Shown: piece by piece, positions 51,068 to 58,580 of the stretch | Numbering within the stretch: the first letter of the stretch is position 1 | Layout of the letters: every line of letters begins with the position of its first letter | Assembly (NCBI GenBank): GCA_963836405.1 | Contig: CAWIJL010000005.1 | Location: 558,001-622,000, forward strand | Origin: CAWIJJ01 sp963836405 | GTDB lineage: Bacteria > Acidobacteriota > Terriglobia > Bryobacterales > Bryobacteraceae | Direction of reading: 5' to 3' | DNA: 64,000 bases | Translations under genes and position numbers: made by a program | Notes under the pieces: generated by a model | Told to the model about the DNA's origin: nothing | What the model saw: only the letters and a program-made list of their open reading frames with translations | Database searches by the model: none

Positions 51068-51724
51068 CTATTTCTCGGAGGAATCGCCCAGGATTCGGCG
51101 TACGGAAGTGCGCCCGACGTGGAGCCGGCGGGCGATCTCGGCTTTGGCAACGCCAGCACGATGCAGCTTCCGGATCTCCGCAGCGTGGATCACCGCCGTT
51201 GCCGGCCGGCCCAGACGCTTGCCGTTCTGCCGGGCGTGGGCCAAGCCGGCGCGAGTTCGCTCACCGAGGATCTCCCGTTCGAATGCGGCGAATACGGCCA
51301 GCAACCCGGCCATCGCTCGACCCGCAGGCGTAGTCAGGTCCAGCGCCTCGGTCAGAGACACAAAGCCCACTCCGAGATGCTCCAGCTCCTGGAGTGTCGC
51401 CAGCAGATCCGTTACCGACCGACCCCAGCGGTCCAGCCGCCACACCAGCACGACATCGATCTCTCGGCGGCGTGCGGCCTCCAGCAGTTTCTCACGAGCT
51501 TCTCGCTTGGCCGCACCGGAGCCAACCTCACGGACGTTCCCGGCAATGGTCCAGCCCCGCCGGGCAGCATACTCCCGCATGGCGCGACTCTGCATCGCCA
51601 GCGTCTGCTGATCGTTCGTGGAAACACGAGCGTACAGGCCCGCCCGCAACATTTTTGGCCGCTTCCGTGCCTGGCCAAAAACGTTATGCGATTTTGCCTT
51701 TGGAAAGGTCCGTTTGGCGGGCAT
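51068..51724 (-). CDS. Serine recombinase/resolvase (left arm copy)
   Basis: The 218-residue protein has the resolvase catalytic N-terminus with L-Y-A-R-V-S-T-N-D-Q-Q (nucleophile Ser), V-L-V-W-R-L-D-R-W-G-R-S and the E-helix region G-L-L-A-V-F-A-A-F-E-R-E. A C-terminal helix-turn-helix (KAEIARRLHVGRTSVRRIL) binds DNA. An internal start at M-L-R-A-G-L (residue 25) is also plausible because the first 24 residues are a basic extension. It follows the tnpC fragment in the same orientation, 61 bases later. It is the same protein as in the right arm. It may resolve cointegrates. Confidence 0.9.
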   Translation of the reverse strand: MPAKRTFPKAKSHNVFGQARKRPKMLRAGLYARVSTNDQQTLAMQSRAMREYAARRGWTIAGNVREVGSGAAKREAREKLLEAARRREIDVVLVWRLDRWGRSVTDLLATLQELEHLGVGFVSLTEALDLTTPAGRAMAGLLAVFAAFEREILGERTRAGLAHARQNGKRLGRPATAVIHAAEIRKLHRAGVAKAEIARRLHVGRTSVRRILGDSSEK

Positions 51725-51785
51725 TTCAGAATGTCACTCAACCACGGCCGCAGATGATCCTTTTCGGCCAGGAAGATTCATCATA

Positions 51786-52358
51786 TTACGCAGCCGCGGG
51801 ACTGGCCAGTCGGGCCAGGGTTTCGCGGTAGTTCCAGGGCATCCACTCCGATGGGCTTCGCTTCAGCTCTTCGGCGTGCCGCTGCAACTCGGTCAGATAG
51901 TCGAACGGATTGGCCCCGTTCAGTTCGCAGGTATGGATCAGACTCATGAACAGGTCGCCTACTCTGGCGCCATTCAGCGTCTTGTAGAATAGTGAGTTTT
52001 TCCGATGAAGGATGGCCTTCTTCAGAATTCTTTCGACCAGGTTGTTATCGATCGGGGCCCCTGGTTCCCGCAGGAAAAGAGTCAGCGGCAGCCAGTGGCG
52101 AAGCATGTACCGGATGGCCTTCCCCAACCCGGAGTTCGGCTCCGTCTTCCGTTCTGACAGTTGCGCTTCCATCCAGTCATGCAGGGTTTCCATCAGCGGG
52201 CCACTATGCTCCTGATGGAAACGCAGGCGCTCCTCCGGCGATAGCTTCCGCTCCCGCGCCAGCGCGTCATGGTGCCAGATGCCGCCCAGCGTCTCCAGCA
52301 CGTACCGGCATTCCTCCGGAAAGTTCTCCGCTACTTCCACAAACTGCCGTCTTCCGTG
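51786..52358 (-). pseudogene. IS66-type tnpC 3' fragment (left arm)
   Basis: From H-G-R-R-Q-F-V-E-V-A-E-N-F onward the frame encodes the C-terminal part of an IS66 TnpC-type transposase. Visible are P-I-D-N-N-L-V-E-R-I-L-K-K-A-I-L-H-R-K-N-S-L-F-Y and G-A-R-V-G-D-L-F-M-S-L-I-H-T-C. The normal gene would precede this with the C-W-A-H segment and the DDE core, which are absent. The reading frame begins exactly at the RIT-element border, so the gene was cut there. A methionine at 52340 could still start a 184-residue product. Confidence 0.8.
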
Positions 52359-52361
52359 CGA

Positions 52362-52415
52362 CTTATCCGGAGCACCAGATAAGATGCATTATCTGGACTC
52401 TGGAATTATCCGGAG
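52362..52415. repeat. RIT left terminal repeat
   Basis: It contains the core CTTATC-CGGAGCACCA-GATAAG (52362-52383) and the inner repeat GCATTATCTGGACTC... to CGGAG (52386-52415). Together they hold four copies of the word TTATC(C/T)GGA in alternating orientation. Such paired words are typical binding sites for tyrosine recombinase subunits. Confidence 0.8.
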
Positions 52416-52479
52416 TGAATGCCTGAGAGGTGCGTAGAACGCGCTGAATGGCTTGTGGGCGTCGTGATAAATCTCTCCA

Positions 52480-53721
52480 GTGACAGACGTCCAATATTGC
52501 ATGAAGGATCCAGTGAGAGTGATTGACTGCCGCGAACGCGCGGTCGTTGAGCTGTGGCGCAAGGGTCATCTTTCACTGGGAACGATCGTCATCTACCTCC
52601 AGTGGGTTCGTCGGTTCCGTACATATTGCGACAAGCGGAAACTACCCGAAACCGAACAGCTGACTGCGGTTGGGGCGCGCCGATTCGCTAAGGCGTATGC
52701 CGGACCTCGCCTAAAAGGGCGACAAAGTTCCAAGGAAAGCCGCAACCTCGCCAGCAATGCGCTCCATGCGTGGGCTTGCGCGTCGGCGGCGCTGGGTACG
52801 CCGTTGCCGCCGTGGCGCGATAACCATCCGCCGATACTCCCACCGTTACTGGAGGAGTACCGCCATTATCGGCGAGCCCACAATGGGGTCTCGGAACGGA
52901 CGCTGGTGCGCGATGTCGAGACCGCGCGTGCCTTCCTCGAGCAACTGCGCAGTGGAAGGACCCCCATTGCGAGAGCGAGATTGACAGATGTGGATGCTTT
53001 TGTGCGGAAGCTTGCCACCCGTCTTTCGAGACGAACCGTCGCGGATACCTGCAGTTCGCTCCGAGGGTTTCTCCGATTTCTGCGCATAACTGGAAGATTG
53101 ACGGCCGACCTGGCCAACGAGGTGGTTGCACCGCGATATCGGATAGATGAACGGCCCCCACGCTGTTTGCCGTGGAGCGACGTGCAGAAGATCCTGCGTG
53201 CGATCTCTCGAACGGAAGCGCCGGGCAAGCGTGACTATGCGATCGTGTTGCTGTTGGCAACGTATGGTCTGGGCGCAGCCGAAGTCCTTGGAATTCGATT
53301 GGAAGATGTGAACTGGCAAGGCGGAGTGCTGAGGGTCTGTCGGCCGAAGACCAATGTGTCGATCGAGCTTCCTCTGTTGCCGGCAGTTGCACAGGCAATG
53401 ACTGCGTACCTGCGATGGGAGCGGCCGCCTGCCAGATCCGTTCAGCATATTTTTGTCCGGGAAAACATGCCCTACCAGCCGCTAACCAGCGGCGCCATTC
53501 GCCACCGTATCCGGCACTATGCGCATCTGGCTGGCATCTCAACCAAAGTGATCGGGGCCCATGCTTTTCGTCACAGTCACGCCCGCAGGCAGATTGATTC
53601 CGGAGCCAATGTCAAGATTGTGAGCGACATTCTCGGTCACCGCAGTTCGTCCTCCACCTCTGTCTATGTGCGAGTAGCGTTGGAGCGTCTCCGAGCGGTG
53701 GCTCTCCCGGTGCCGCGATGA
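52480..53721 (+). CDS. ritA: Tyrosine recombinase, RIT gene A
   Basis: The 413-residue product (start GTG 52480; ATG 52501 is an alternative) has the SAM-like core-binding domain near residues 120-210 and a catalytic domain after about 225. The C-terminal box reads H-A-F-R-H-S-H-A-R with the H-x-x-R pair, L-G-H-R-S-S-S-S-T and the nucleophile Tyr in S-V-Y-V-R-V. The position of the first catalytic Arg reads Y-G-L-G-A-A-E-V, so that Arg is replaced by Gly. The N-terminal 110 residues add a further DNA-binding region. It overlaps ritB by 4 bases. Confidence 0.9.
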   Translation: MTDVQYCMKDPVRVIDCRERAVVELWRKGHLSLGTIVIYLQWVRRFRTYCDKRKLPETEQLTAVGARRFAKAYAGPRLKGRQSSKESRNLASNALHAWACASAALGTPLPPWRDNHPPILPPLLEEYRHYRRAHNGVSERTLVRDVETARAFLEQLRSGRTPIARARLTDVDAFVRKLATRLSRRTVADTCSSLRGFLRFLRITGRLTADLANEVVAPRYRIDERPPRCLPWSDVQKILRAISRTEAPGKRDYAIVLLLATYGLGAAEVLGIRLEDVNWQGGVLRVCRPKTNVSIELPLLPAVAQAMTAYLRWERPPARSVQHIFVRENMPYQPLTSGAIRHRIRHYAHLAGISTKVIGAHAFRHSHARRQIDSGANVKIVSDILGHRSSSSTSVYVRVALERLRAVALPVPR

Positions 53722-54689
53722 CCAACATCTTCCAGGGTCCAACTGCTGGCGAGTTGCACGCGTTCCTGCAATTTAAGCGGAGCCTCGGTTATGGCTACCT
53801 GCGCGCGGAGTTTACGTTGCGCGAGTTCGATCGTTTTCTGATTCAGTATGCGGCTGAAAATCGCCGCTGGAAACTTGATCGCGCCGCGATTGCCTGGCTG
53901 TCGAGCAAGCCGGGCCGAAAGCCCATCAGCGTGTCCGCCGATGCCGCGGTGCTGCGCCAGTTCTACCGATACCTGCGCCGATCATCCGAGCCAGGGACTG
54001 TAGCTGAACCAATCTGGCCGCACCTGCCTACCGAGTCCTCCTTTCTTCCGTATTCCCTTTCGGAAAAGGACGTTGTCCACCTCCTGGCGCTCTGCGCTAA
54101 CCTCAAGCGCCCGCCCTTCCGGGCCGCACTGTACAGGGCGTTGATTCTGGTCCTGTACTGTACCGGAATTCGTTTTGGAGAAGCGCTGCGCCTGCGAATG
54201 CGAGACGTGGATACTGGATCCGCCGTTCTTTTTGTAGACACCTTCAAGGGACGATCCCGATGGGTTCCGTTTCATCGTTCGCTATCACGAGAACTCGATC
54301 GATACCTCACCGCTCGCATGGAGTACGCGCCATCGGACCTGGGCGCTCGCTTTTTCGTTGGTGCCAACCATAGCCGACTACCGGTCGGAACGGCAAGTGA
54401 TACGTTCCGAGGTCTGTTCAAACTGGCCGGGTTGAAGCCCGAAAGGGGTCGGATCGGGCCGCGACCCTATGACCTGCGCCATGCCTTCGCCGGTCACCGT
54501 CTGAGCCGATGGTATGGGGAAGGTGTCGACCTCAATGCCCGCCTACCCTGGCTATCGGCGTATATGGGACATGTCGACATCATCGGCACTGAGAGTTACC
54601 TGCACACCACGCCGGAGCTCCTGGACCTGGCCGGCAGCCGGCTGCGACGCCGATACAAGCACACAACATCGGAGGACGACAGTGTATGA
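53718..54689 (+). CDS. ritB: Tyrosine recombinase, RIT gene B
   Basis: The 323-residue recombinase has the first Arg in Y-C-T-G-I-R-F-G-E-A-L-R-L, the second box D-L-R-H-A-F-A-G-H-R, and the nucleophile Tyr in E-S-Y-L-H-T-T-P-E. The catalytic set looks complete. An L-S-A-Y-M-G-H-V-D-I element sits before the Tyr. It overlaps both neighbours (ATGA), indicating co-translation, as expected for a trio acting as one recombination complex. Confidence 0.9.
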   Translation: MTNIFQGPTAGELHAFLQFKRSLGYGYLRAEFTLREFDRFLIQYAAENRRWKLDRAAIAWLSSKPGRKPISVSADAAVLRQFYRYLRRSSEPGTVAEPIWPHLPTESSFLPYSLSEKDVVHLLALCANLKRPPFRAALYRALILVLYCTGIRFGEALRLRMRDVDTGSAVLFVDTFKGRSRWVPFHRSLSRELDRYLTARMEYAPSDLGARFFVGANHSRLPVGTASDTFRGLFKLAGLKPERGRIGPRPYDLRHAFAGHRLSRWYGEGVDLNARLPWLSAYMGHVDIIGTESYLHTTPELLDLAGSRLRRRYKHTTSEDDSV

Positions 54690-55696
54690 GCCGCTCCAAG
54701 TCTGAGTCGCTGCTGGGCCTGACCGAGAGTTTCTTCCATAACTATTTGAAACAGACGCGCGGAGCAAGCGGGCATACCGTGCGAGCCTACCGCGATGCGC
54801 TGAAGCTCTTCTACTTGTTCCTGGCAGATCGGAAGCGCAAGCCCGTGGCTGACCTCGCCTTGGACGATATCCAATCCGATGCCCTGCTCGCATTCTTAGA
54901 TCATGTCGAATCGCATAGAGGGAACACTGCGGTTACCCGAAATTGCCGTCTTGCCGCGGTTCGCAGTTTTGTGCAGCACCTCCTGCGGCACGATGTAACG
55001 CGGGCCGGCCAGTACGGTCGCATTCTAGCGATTCGCAACAAAAAAGCACTACGACGGGCCGCCACTTATCTGGAACCTGAAGAGGCCCGTGCGGTGATCG
55101 CCGCCATTGATCGTCGGAGTCGTAATGGGGAACGCGATCACGCCCTGTTGTTGTTTCTCTATAACACGGGAGCGCGCGTCAGCGAAGCTTTGGCGATACG
55201 CGCCCGTGATCTTCAGTTGGAAAGGCCACGGCAAGTGCGGCTGCTGGGCAAAGGCCGAAAGGAACGAATCTGCCCCCTTTGGCCCGAAACCGCATCAGCC
55301 CTACATCGGATCATTCCCGTAAAAGGCGGGGAGGATTTTCTTTTCAGGAATACCCGTGGAGCGCCGCTAACGCGGGATGGTGTCGCTTATCTGCTGCGCA
55401 AGTACGTCCGATCCGCGGCACAACACGCTCCCGCGCTACGAAAGCGGAGAGTCACTCCACACGTCATGCGACACAGTTGTGCCGTTGCCCTTCTGCAGGC
55501 GGGAATCGATGTTTCAGTGATTCGAGATTATCTCGGTCATGCATCGGTGGCCACCACAAGCCGATACATTACGACCAATCTTCAGATGAAGCGCGACGTC
55601 CTGGAGGCCTTTTGGAAGCGAGCCGGGCTTGACCCTGCGGCCCCGCGAAAGTGGCGGCCATCGCCAAAGCTGCTCGCATTCCTCGAAAGTTTGTGA
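54686..55696 (+). CDS. ritC: Tyrosine recombinase, RIT gene C
   Basis: The 336-residue recombinase is the closest of the three to XerC/D. The core-binding domain covers about residues 8-110 (G-A-S-G-H-T-V-R-A-Y-R-D-A-L-K). The catalytic residues are Arg in Y-N-T-G-A-R-V-S-E-A-L, H-V-M-R-H-S-C-A for the H-x-x-R, L-G-H-A-S-V-A-T-T and the Tyr in S-R-Y-I-T-T-N. The right end repeats follow the stop, including an extra TTATCTGGAG word at 55701. Confidence 0.9.
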   Translation: MSRSKSESLLGLTESFFHNYLKQTRGASGHTVRAYRDALKLFYLFLADRKRKPVADLALDDIQSDALLAFLDHVESHRGNTAVTRNCRLAAVRSFVQHLLRHDVTRAGQYGRILAIRNKKALRRAATYLEPEEARAVIAAIDRRSRNGERDHALLLFLYNTGARVSEALAIRARDLQLERPRQVRLLGKGRKERICPLWPETASALHRIIPVKGGEDFLFRNTRGAPLTRDGVAYLLRKYVRSAAQHAPALRKRRVTPHVMRHSCAVALLQAGIDVSVIRDYLGHASVATTSRYITTNLQMKRDVLEAFWKRAGLDPAAPRKWRPSPKLLAFLESL

Positions 55697-55765
55697 CGCC
55701 TTATCTGGAGTGAGAATTCCGCTCGCCCCATTCCCACTTCGGCTGGTGTGCCTGTCTCGCAATCG

Positions 55766-55819
55766 CTCCGGATAATTCCGGAGTTCAGATAATGCGACTT
55801 ATCTGGTGCTCCGGATAAG
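55766..55819. repeat. RIT right terminal repeat
   Basis: It holds the inner repeat (55766-55795) that is the near-perfect inverse of 52386-52415, and the core CTTATC-TGGTGCTCCG-GATAAG (55798-55819). Read on the plus strand, the core has the same flanks as the left end (GCGA before, ATGC after), but its central ten bases are inverted. Confidence 0.8.
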
Positions 55820-56395
55820 ATGCACGGAAGACGGCAGTTTGTGGAAGTAGCGGAGAACTTTCCGGAGGAATGCCGGTACGTGCTGGAGACGCTGGGCGGC
55901 ATCTGGCACCATGACGCGCTGGCGCGGGAGCGGAAGCTATCGCCGGAGGAGCGCCTGCGTTTCCATCAGGAGCATAGTGGCCCGCTGATGGAAACCCTGC
56001 ATGACTGGATGGAAGCGCAACTGTCAGAACGGAAGACGGAGCCGAACTCCGGGTTGGGGAAGGCCATCCGGTACATGCTTCGCCACTGGCTGCCGCTGAC
56101 TCTTTTCCTGCGGGAACCAGGGGCCCCGATCGATAACAACCTGGTCGAAAGAATTCTGAAGAAGGCCATCCTTCATCGGAAAAACTCACTATTCTACAAG
56201 ACGCTGAATGGCGCCAGAGTAGGCGACCTGTTCATGAGTCTGATCCATACCTGCGAACTGAACGGGGCCAATCCGTTCGACTATCTGACCGAGTTGCAGC
56301 GGCACGCCGAAGAGCTGAAGCGAAGCCCATCGGAGTGGATGCCCTGGAACTACCGCGAAACCCTGGCCCGACTGGCCAGTCCCGCGGCTGCGTAA
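55820..56395 (+). pseudogene. IS66-type tnpC 3' fragment (right arm)
   Basis: This is the inverted copy of the left-arm fragment. Here an ATG formed by the RIT border (GATAAG-ATG-CAC) could start a 191-residue product M-H-G-R-R-Q-F-V-E-V, followed by the TnpC C-terminal P-I-D-N-N-L-V-E-R and G-A-R-V-G-D-L-F segments. The N-terminal and central catalytic parts of TnpC are missing on this side too, so neither arm preserves an intact transposase. Confidence 0.8.
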
Positions 56396-57154
56396 TACGA
56401 TGAATCTTCCTGGCCGAAAAGGATCATCTGCGGCCATGGTTGAGTGACATTCTGAAATGCCCGCCAAACGGACCTTTCCAAAGGCAAAATCGCATAACGT
56501 TTTTGGCCAGGCACGGAAGCGGCCAAAAATGTTGCGGGCGGGCCTGTACGCTCGTGTTTCCACGAACGATCAGCAGACGCTGGCGATGCAGAGTCGCGCC
56601 ATGCGGGAGTATGCTGCCCGGCGGGGCTGGACCATTGCCGGGAACGTCCGTGAGGTTGGCTCCGGTGCGGCCAAGCGAGAAGCTCGTGAGAAACTGCTGG
56701 AGGCCGCACGCCGCCGAGAGATCGATGTCGTGCTGGTGTGGCGGCTGGACCGCTGGGGTCGGTCGGTAACGGATCTGCTGGCGACACTCCAGGAGCTGGA
56801 GCATCTCGGAGTGGGCTTTGTGTCTCTGACCGAGGCGCTGGACCTGACTACGCCTGCGGGTCGAGCGATGGCCGGGTTGCTGGCCGTATTCGCCGCATTC
56901 GAACGGGAGATCCTCGGTGAGCGAACTCGCGCCGGCTTGGCCCACGCCCGGCAGAACGGCAAGCGTCTGGGCCGGCCGGCAACGGCGGTGATCCACGCTG
57001 CGGAGATCCGGAAACTGCATCGTGCTGGCGTTGCCAAAGCCGAGATCGCCCGCCGGCTCCACGTCGGGCGCACTTCCGTACGCCGAATCCTGGGCGATTC
57101 CTCCGAGAAATAGGTCGGCTCGCCTTCGTTACGCAGGCCCACCGAAAGCACACG
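55822..57154. repeat. Right arm of the 1,333-bp inverted repeat
   Basis: It is the inverse copy of 51,027-52,359, same length, almost identical. It begins directly at the RIT right border (GCACGGAAG) and ends at CACG at 57154, after which similarity to the left flank stops. Confidence 0.9.
56457..57113 (+). CDS. Serine recombinase/resolvase (right arm copy)
   Basis: It encodes the same 218-residue protein as the left arm, with the nucleophile segment Y-A-R-V-S-T-N-D, W-R-L-D-R-W-G-R-S and the C-terminal helix-turn-helix. Sequence identity of the two copies at the protein level shows the duplication is recent or kept homogeneous by gene conversion. Confidence 0.9.
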   Translation: MPAKRTFPKAKSHNVFGQARKRPKMLRAGLYARVSTNDQQTLAMQSRAMREYAARRGWTIAGNVREVGSGAAKREAREKLLEAARRREIDVVLVWRLDRWGRSVTDLLATLQELEHLGVGFVSLTEALDLTTPAGRAMAGLLAVFAAFEREILGERTRAGLAHARQNGKRLGRPATAVIHAAEIRKLHRAGVAKAEIARRLHVGRTSVRRILGDSSEK

Positions 57155-57671
57155 GAACAACTGCAGGCGTTCCGGTTGATTAGCTGATCTCGCTGGAGGA
57201 TGCGCGCCGTAAAGGGCAGGTACTCCCGAATGACTGCGATGCTGGTGGTTTCTCGCTAGGCACCAGGCAATCAGTACGCAGCGGCGATAGCCGCGATGAC
57301 CTGCGGCGCCGAAAGTCCCCGATCCACTGCGATTAGTTTAGGAATGCCAGCGGAGTAGGCTAATAAAGAAACAGACTCAATCCAGCGGAACAGCCGTCGA
57401 ACACTGGGAGCAAATGACGTGGTCGTTCACCCCGCGGCTTGAAAGCTCCTTTAGGGGCAGGATCCGCCGGCGCGCATTGCCGACCTGAAAAAGGTGGGTC
57501 TGCATATTCGAAATGAAGTTGAGGTAGGCCCGGCGGCAAACAGGTTCAGATTGAAGATCCTGACGGAATTCCATTGAGCTGTTCGAGCCTGCTGGCCATT
57601 GAGGACCCGCAAGTGGCCTGAACCTTCCCATTCGGACCCCAGAGCGCTATGGGCTTAAGGCGCTATCCTCC
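57155..57671. other. Intergenic region with possible gene remnants
   Basis: It lies between the right arm and the VapBC promoter. On the minus strand, a short frame reads A-G-I-P-K-L-I-A-V-D-R-G-L-S-A-P-Q-V-I (57270-57360) and ends in a stop. Its composition is protein-like but it has no start, so it may be a remnant. It does not continue the DUF899 fragment seen left of the other arm. Confidence 0.35.
57377..57574 (-). CDS. Small hypothetical protein or remnant (65 aa)
   Basis: From ATG 57574 the frame gives MEFRQDLQSEPVCRRAYLNF, then an S-N-M-Q-T-H-L-F-Q-V-G segment and a C-terminal V-I-C-S-Q-C-S-T-A with a C-x-x-C. Composition is reasonable but there is no clear ribosome site and no recognised family. 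It may be a broken gene in the mobile region. Confidence 0.25.
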   Translation of the reverse strand: MEFRQDLQSEPVCRRAYLNFISNMQTHLFQVGNARRRILPLKELSSRGVNDHVICSQCSTAVPLD

Positions 57672-57707
57672 TTGACTGCCGTGCGCTATACAGCTATGCT
57701 GTATAGC
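57672..57707 (+). promoter_or_regulatory. vapBC promoter with palindromic operator
   Basis: A perfect inverted repeat, GCTATACAGC-TAT-GCTGTATAGC, spans 57685-57707. A TTGACT (57672-57677) and TATGCT (57695-57700) with a 17-base spacer form a good -35/-10 pair, so the palindrome covers the -10 box. The AGGAGGA ribosome site begins just after the palindrome. This layout fits autorepression by the VapB antitoxin, which is inferred from the family. Confidence 0.75.
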
Positions 57708-57723
57708 AGGAGGAAAGCCCTAG

Positions 57724-58014
57724 ATGCTGAACAAAACACGAGTGTTTATGAGCGGCCGAAGTCAGCACGTGACCATTCCGGCCGCCTACCGCTTTCGGTC
57801 GGCGGTAGTGTCAATCCGCCGTGATCCCCAAAATGGCGATGTGATCCTCTCTGAGGTTCCCCCCCTCGCCGACGTTTTCGCTGCTCTCGATGCAGCGCAA
57901 CTTCCCAAGGACTTTCTTAGCGATGTTGACCGCGACCAGAGGCCACCCGAAGATCGTCCTGCACTCGACCGGCTATTTGCTGATGAGGACTCGGAAGATA
58001 GGACCGGAAGATGA
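57724..58014 (+). CDS. vapB: VapB-type antitoxin (SpoVT/AbrB-like N-terminus)
   Basis: The 96-residue protein begins MLNKTRVFMSGRSQHVTIPA and has the swapped-hairpin AbrB-like pattern V-F-M-S-G-R-S-Q-H-V-T-I-P-A-A-Y-R-F, typical of VapB antitoxins that bind DNA. A flexible acidic C-terminus (residues 55-96) would bind the toxin. Its stop overlaps the toxin start. The operator upstream supports autoregulation. Confidence 0.88.
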   Translation: MLNKTRVFMSGRSQHVTIPAAYRFRSAVVSIRRDPQNGDVILSEVPPLADVFAALDAAQLPKDFLSDVDRDQRPPEDRPALDRLFADEDSEDRTGR

Positions 58015-58436
58015 GCGAGTCCACGTACTTGCTCGACACGAACACCTTCAGCTACATCGCCAAGGGAAATTCTCCGGCGGCCCGGCGCGAGTGGCTCAGG
58101 TTGTCGCAAGACCGCGAAGCCGCGGTGTGTATCTCCGTCATAACCGAAGCGGAAGTTCGTTACGGCATGGCCAAGCACGCGATATCGCGGGAACGCGCAG
58201 ATGCGATCGAGGGACTCCTCACCAACTTCCAGATTCTCCCCTGGGGATCAGAAGAGGCTGCCGCTTACGCGCGAACCAGGACTCAACTCGAAGCGAAAGG
58301 CGTGACTCTCTCCGCTATGGACATGCTCATCGCCGCACAGGCGATCGCGGCGGGCGCCATCCTCGTCACCCGCGATGGGATTTTCGAAAGCGTCCCAGAC
58401 CTTCCTGCAACCGTCAATTGGGCGACCGATCTGTAG
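58011..58436 (+). CDS. vapC: VapC-type PIN-domain toxin ribonuclease
   Basis: The 141-residue PIN domain has the acidic quartet Asp9 (Y-L-L-D-T-N), Glu46 (V-I-T-E-A-E-V-R-Y-G), Asp104 (A-M-D-M-L-I-A-A) and Asp122 (V-T-R-D-G-I-F), which bind the metal for RNA cleavage. VapC toxins usually cut tRNA or rRNA. It overlaps the antitoxin gene by 4 bases (ATGA). Element copy B begins about 90 bases downstream, so the module sits between two mobile units and may stabilise them. Confidence 0.93.
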   Translation: MSESTYLLDTNTFSYIAKGNSPAARREWLRLSQDREAAVCISVITEAEVRYGMAKHAISRERADAIEGLLTNFQILPWGSEEAAAYARTRTQLEAKGVTLSAMDMLIAAQAIAAGAILVTRDGIFESVPDLPATVNWATDL

Positions 58437-58580
58437 GCTGACGCAGGAGCGGCCGAGATCCTGATCTTCGAAATGTGTCGCGACCCTATGCCGGCTTGCG
58501 ATCGCAGGACGATCCGAGGGTCGCTAGATTCTTGGATCGAAGATCGTAAACAAGAATACTTGAACATTTGGAGGGGTAAC

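Larger units (their letters stand above)
51027..52359. repeat. Left arm of a 1,333-bp inverted repeat
   Basis: This segment recurs in inverse orientation at 55,822-57,154 with exactly the same length and only a handful of single-base differences (for example in the stretch equivalent to 51,167 and near 51,783). Both carry the same two genes: a serine recombinase and a tnpC 3' fragment, transcribed outward from the centre. No target duplication is visible at the two outer ends (TTCAG on the left, GAACA on the right). Confidence 0.9.
52360..55821. mobile_element. RIT element (recombinases in trio)
   Basis: Three tyrosine recombinase genes overlap by 4 bases each, in one direction, between inverted terminal repeats. 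This is the defining architecture of RIT elements. Both ends carry CTTATC-N10-GATAAG cores and a second 30-bp inverted pair built from TTATC(C/T)GGA words. The element sits exactly between the two 1,333-bp arms, cutting an IS66-type tnpC gene. Movement of the element is inferred from the family; the ends are seen directly. Confidence 0.85.

Noticed and set aside
51027..57154. Reading the 1,333-bp arms as terminal repeats of a single classical transposon
   Set aside because: No target duplication at the outer ends (TTCAG versus GAACA), and the arms begin exactly at the RIT borders, so duplication or recombination around the RIT fits better.
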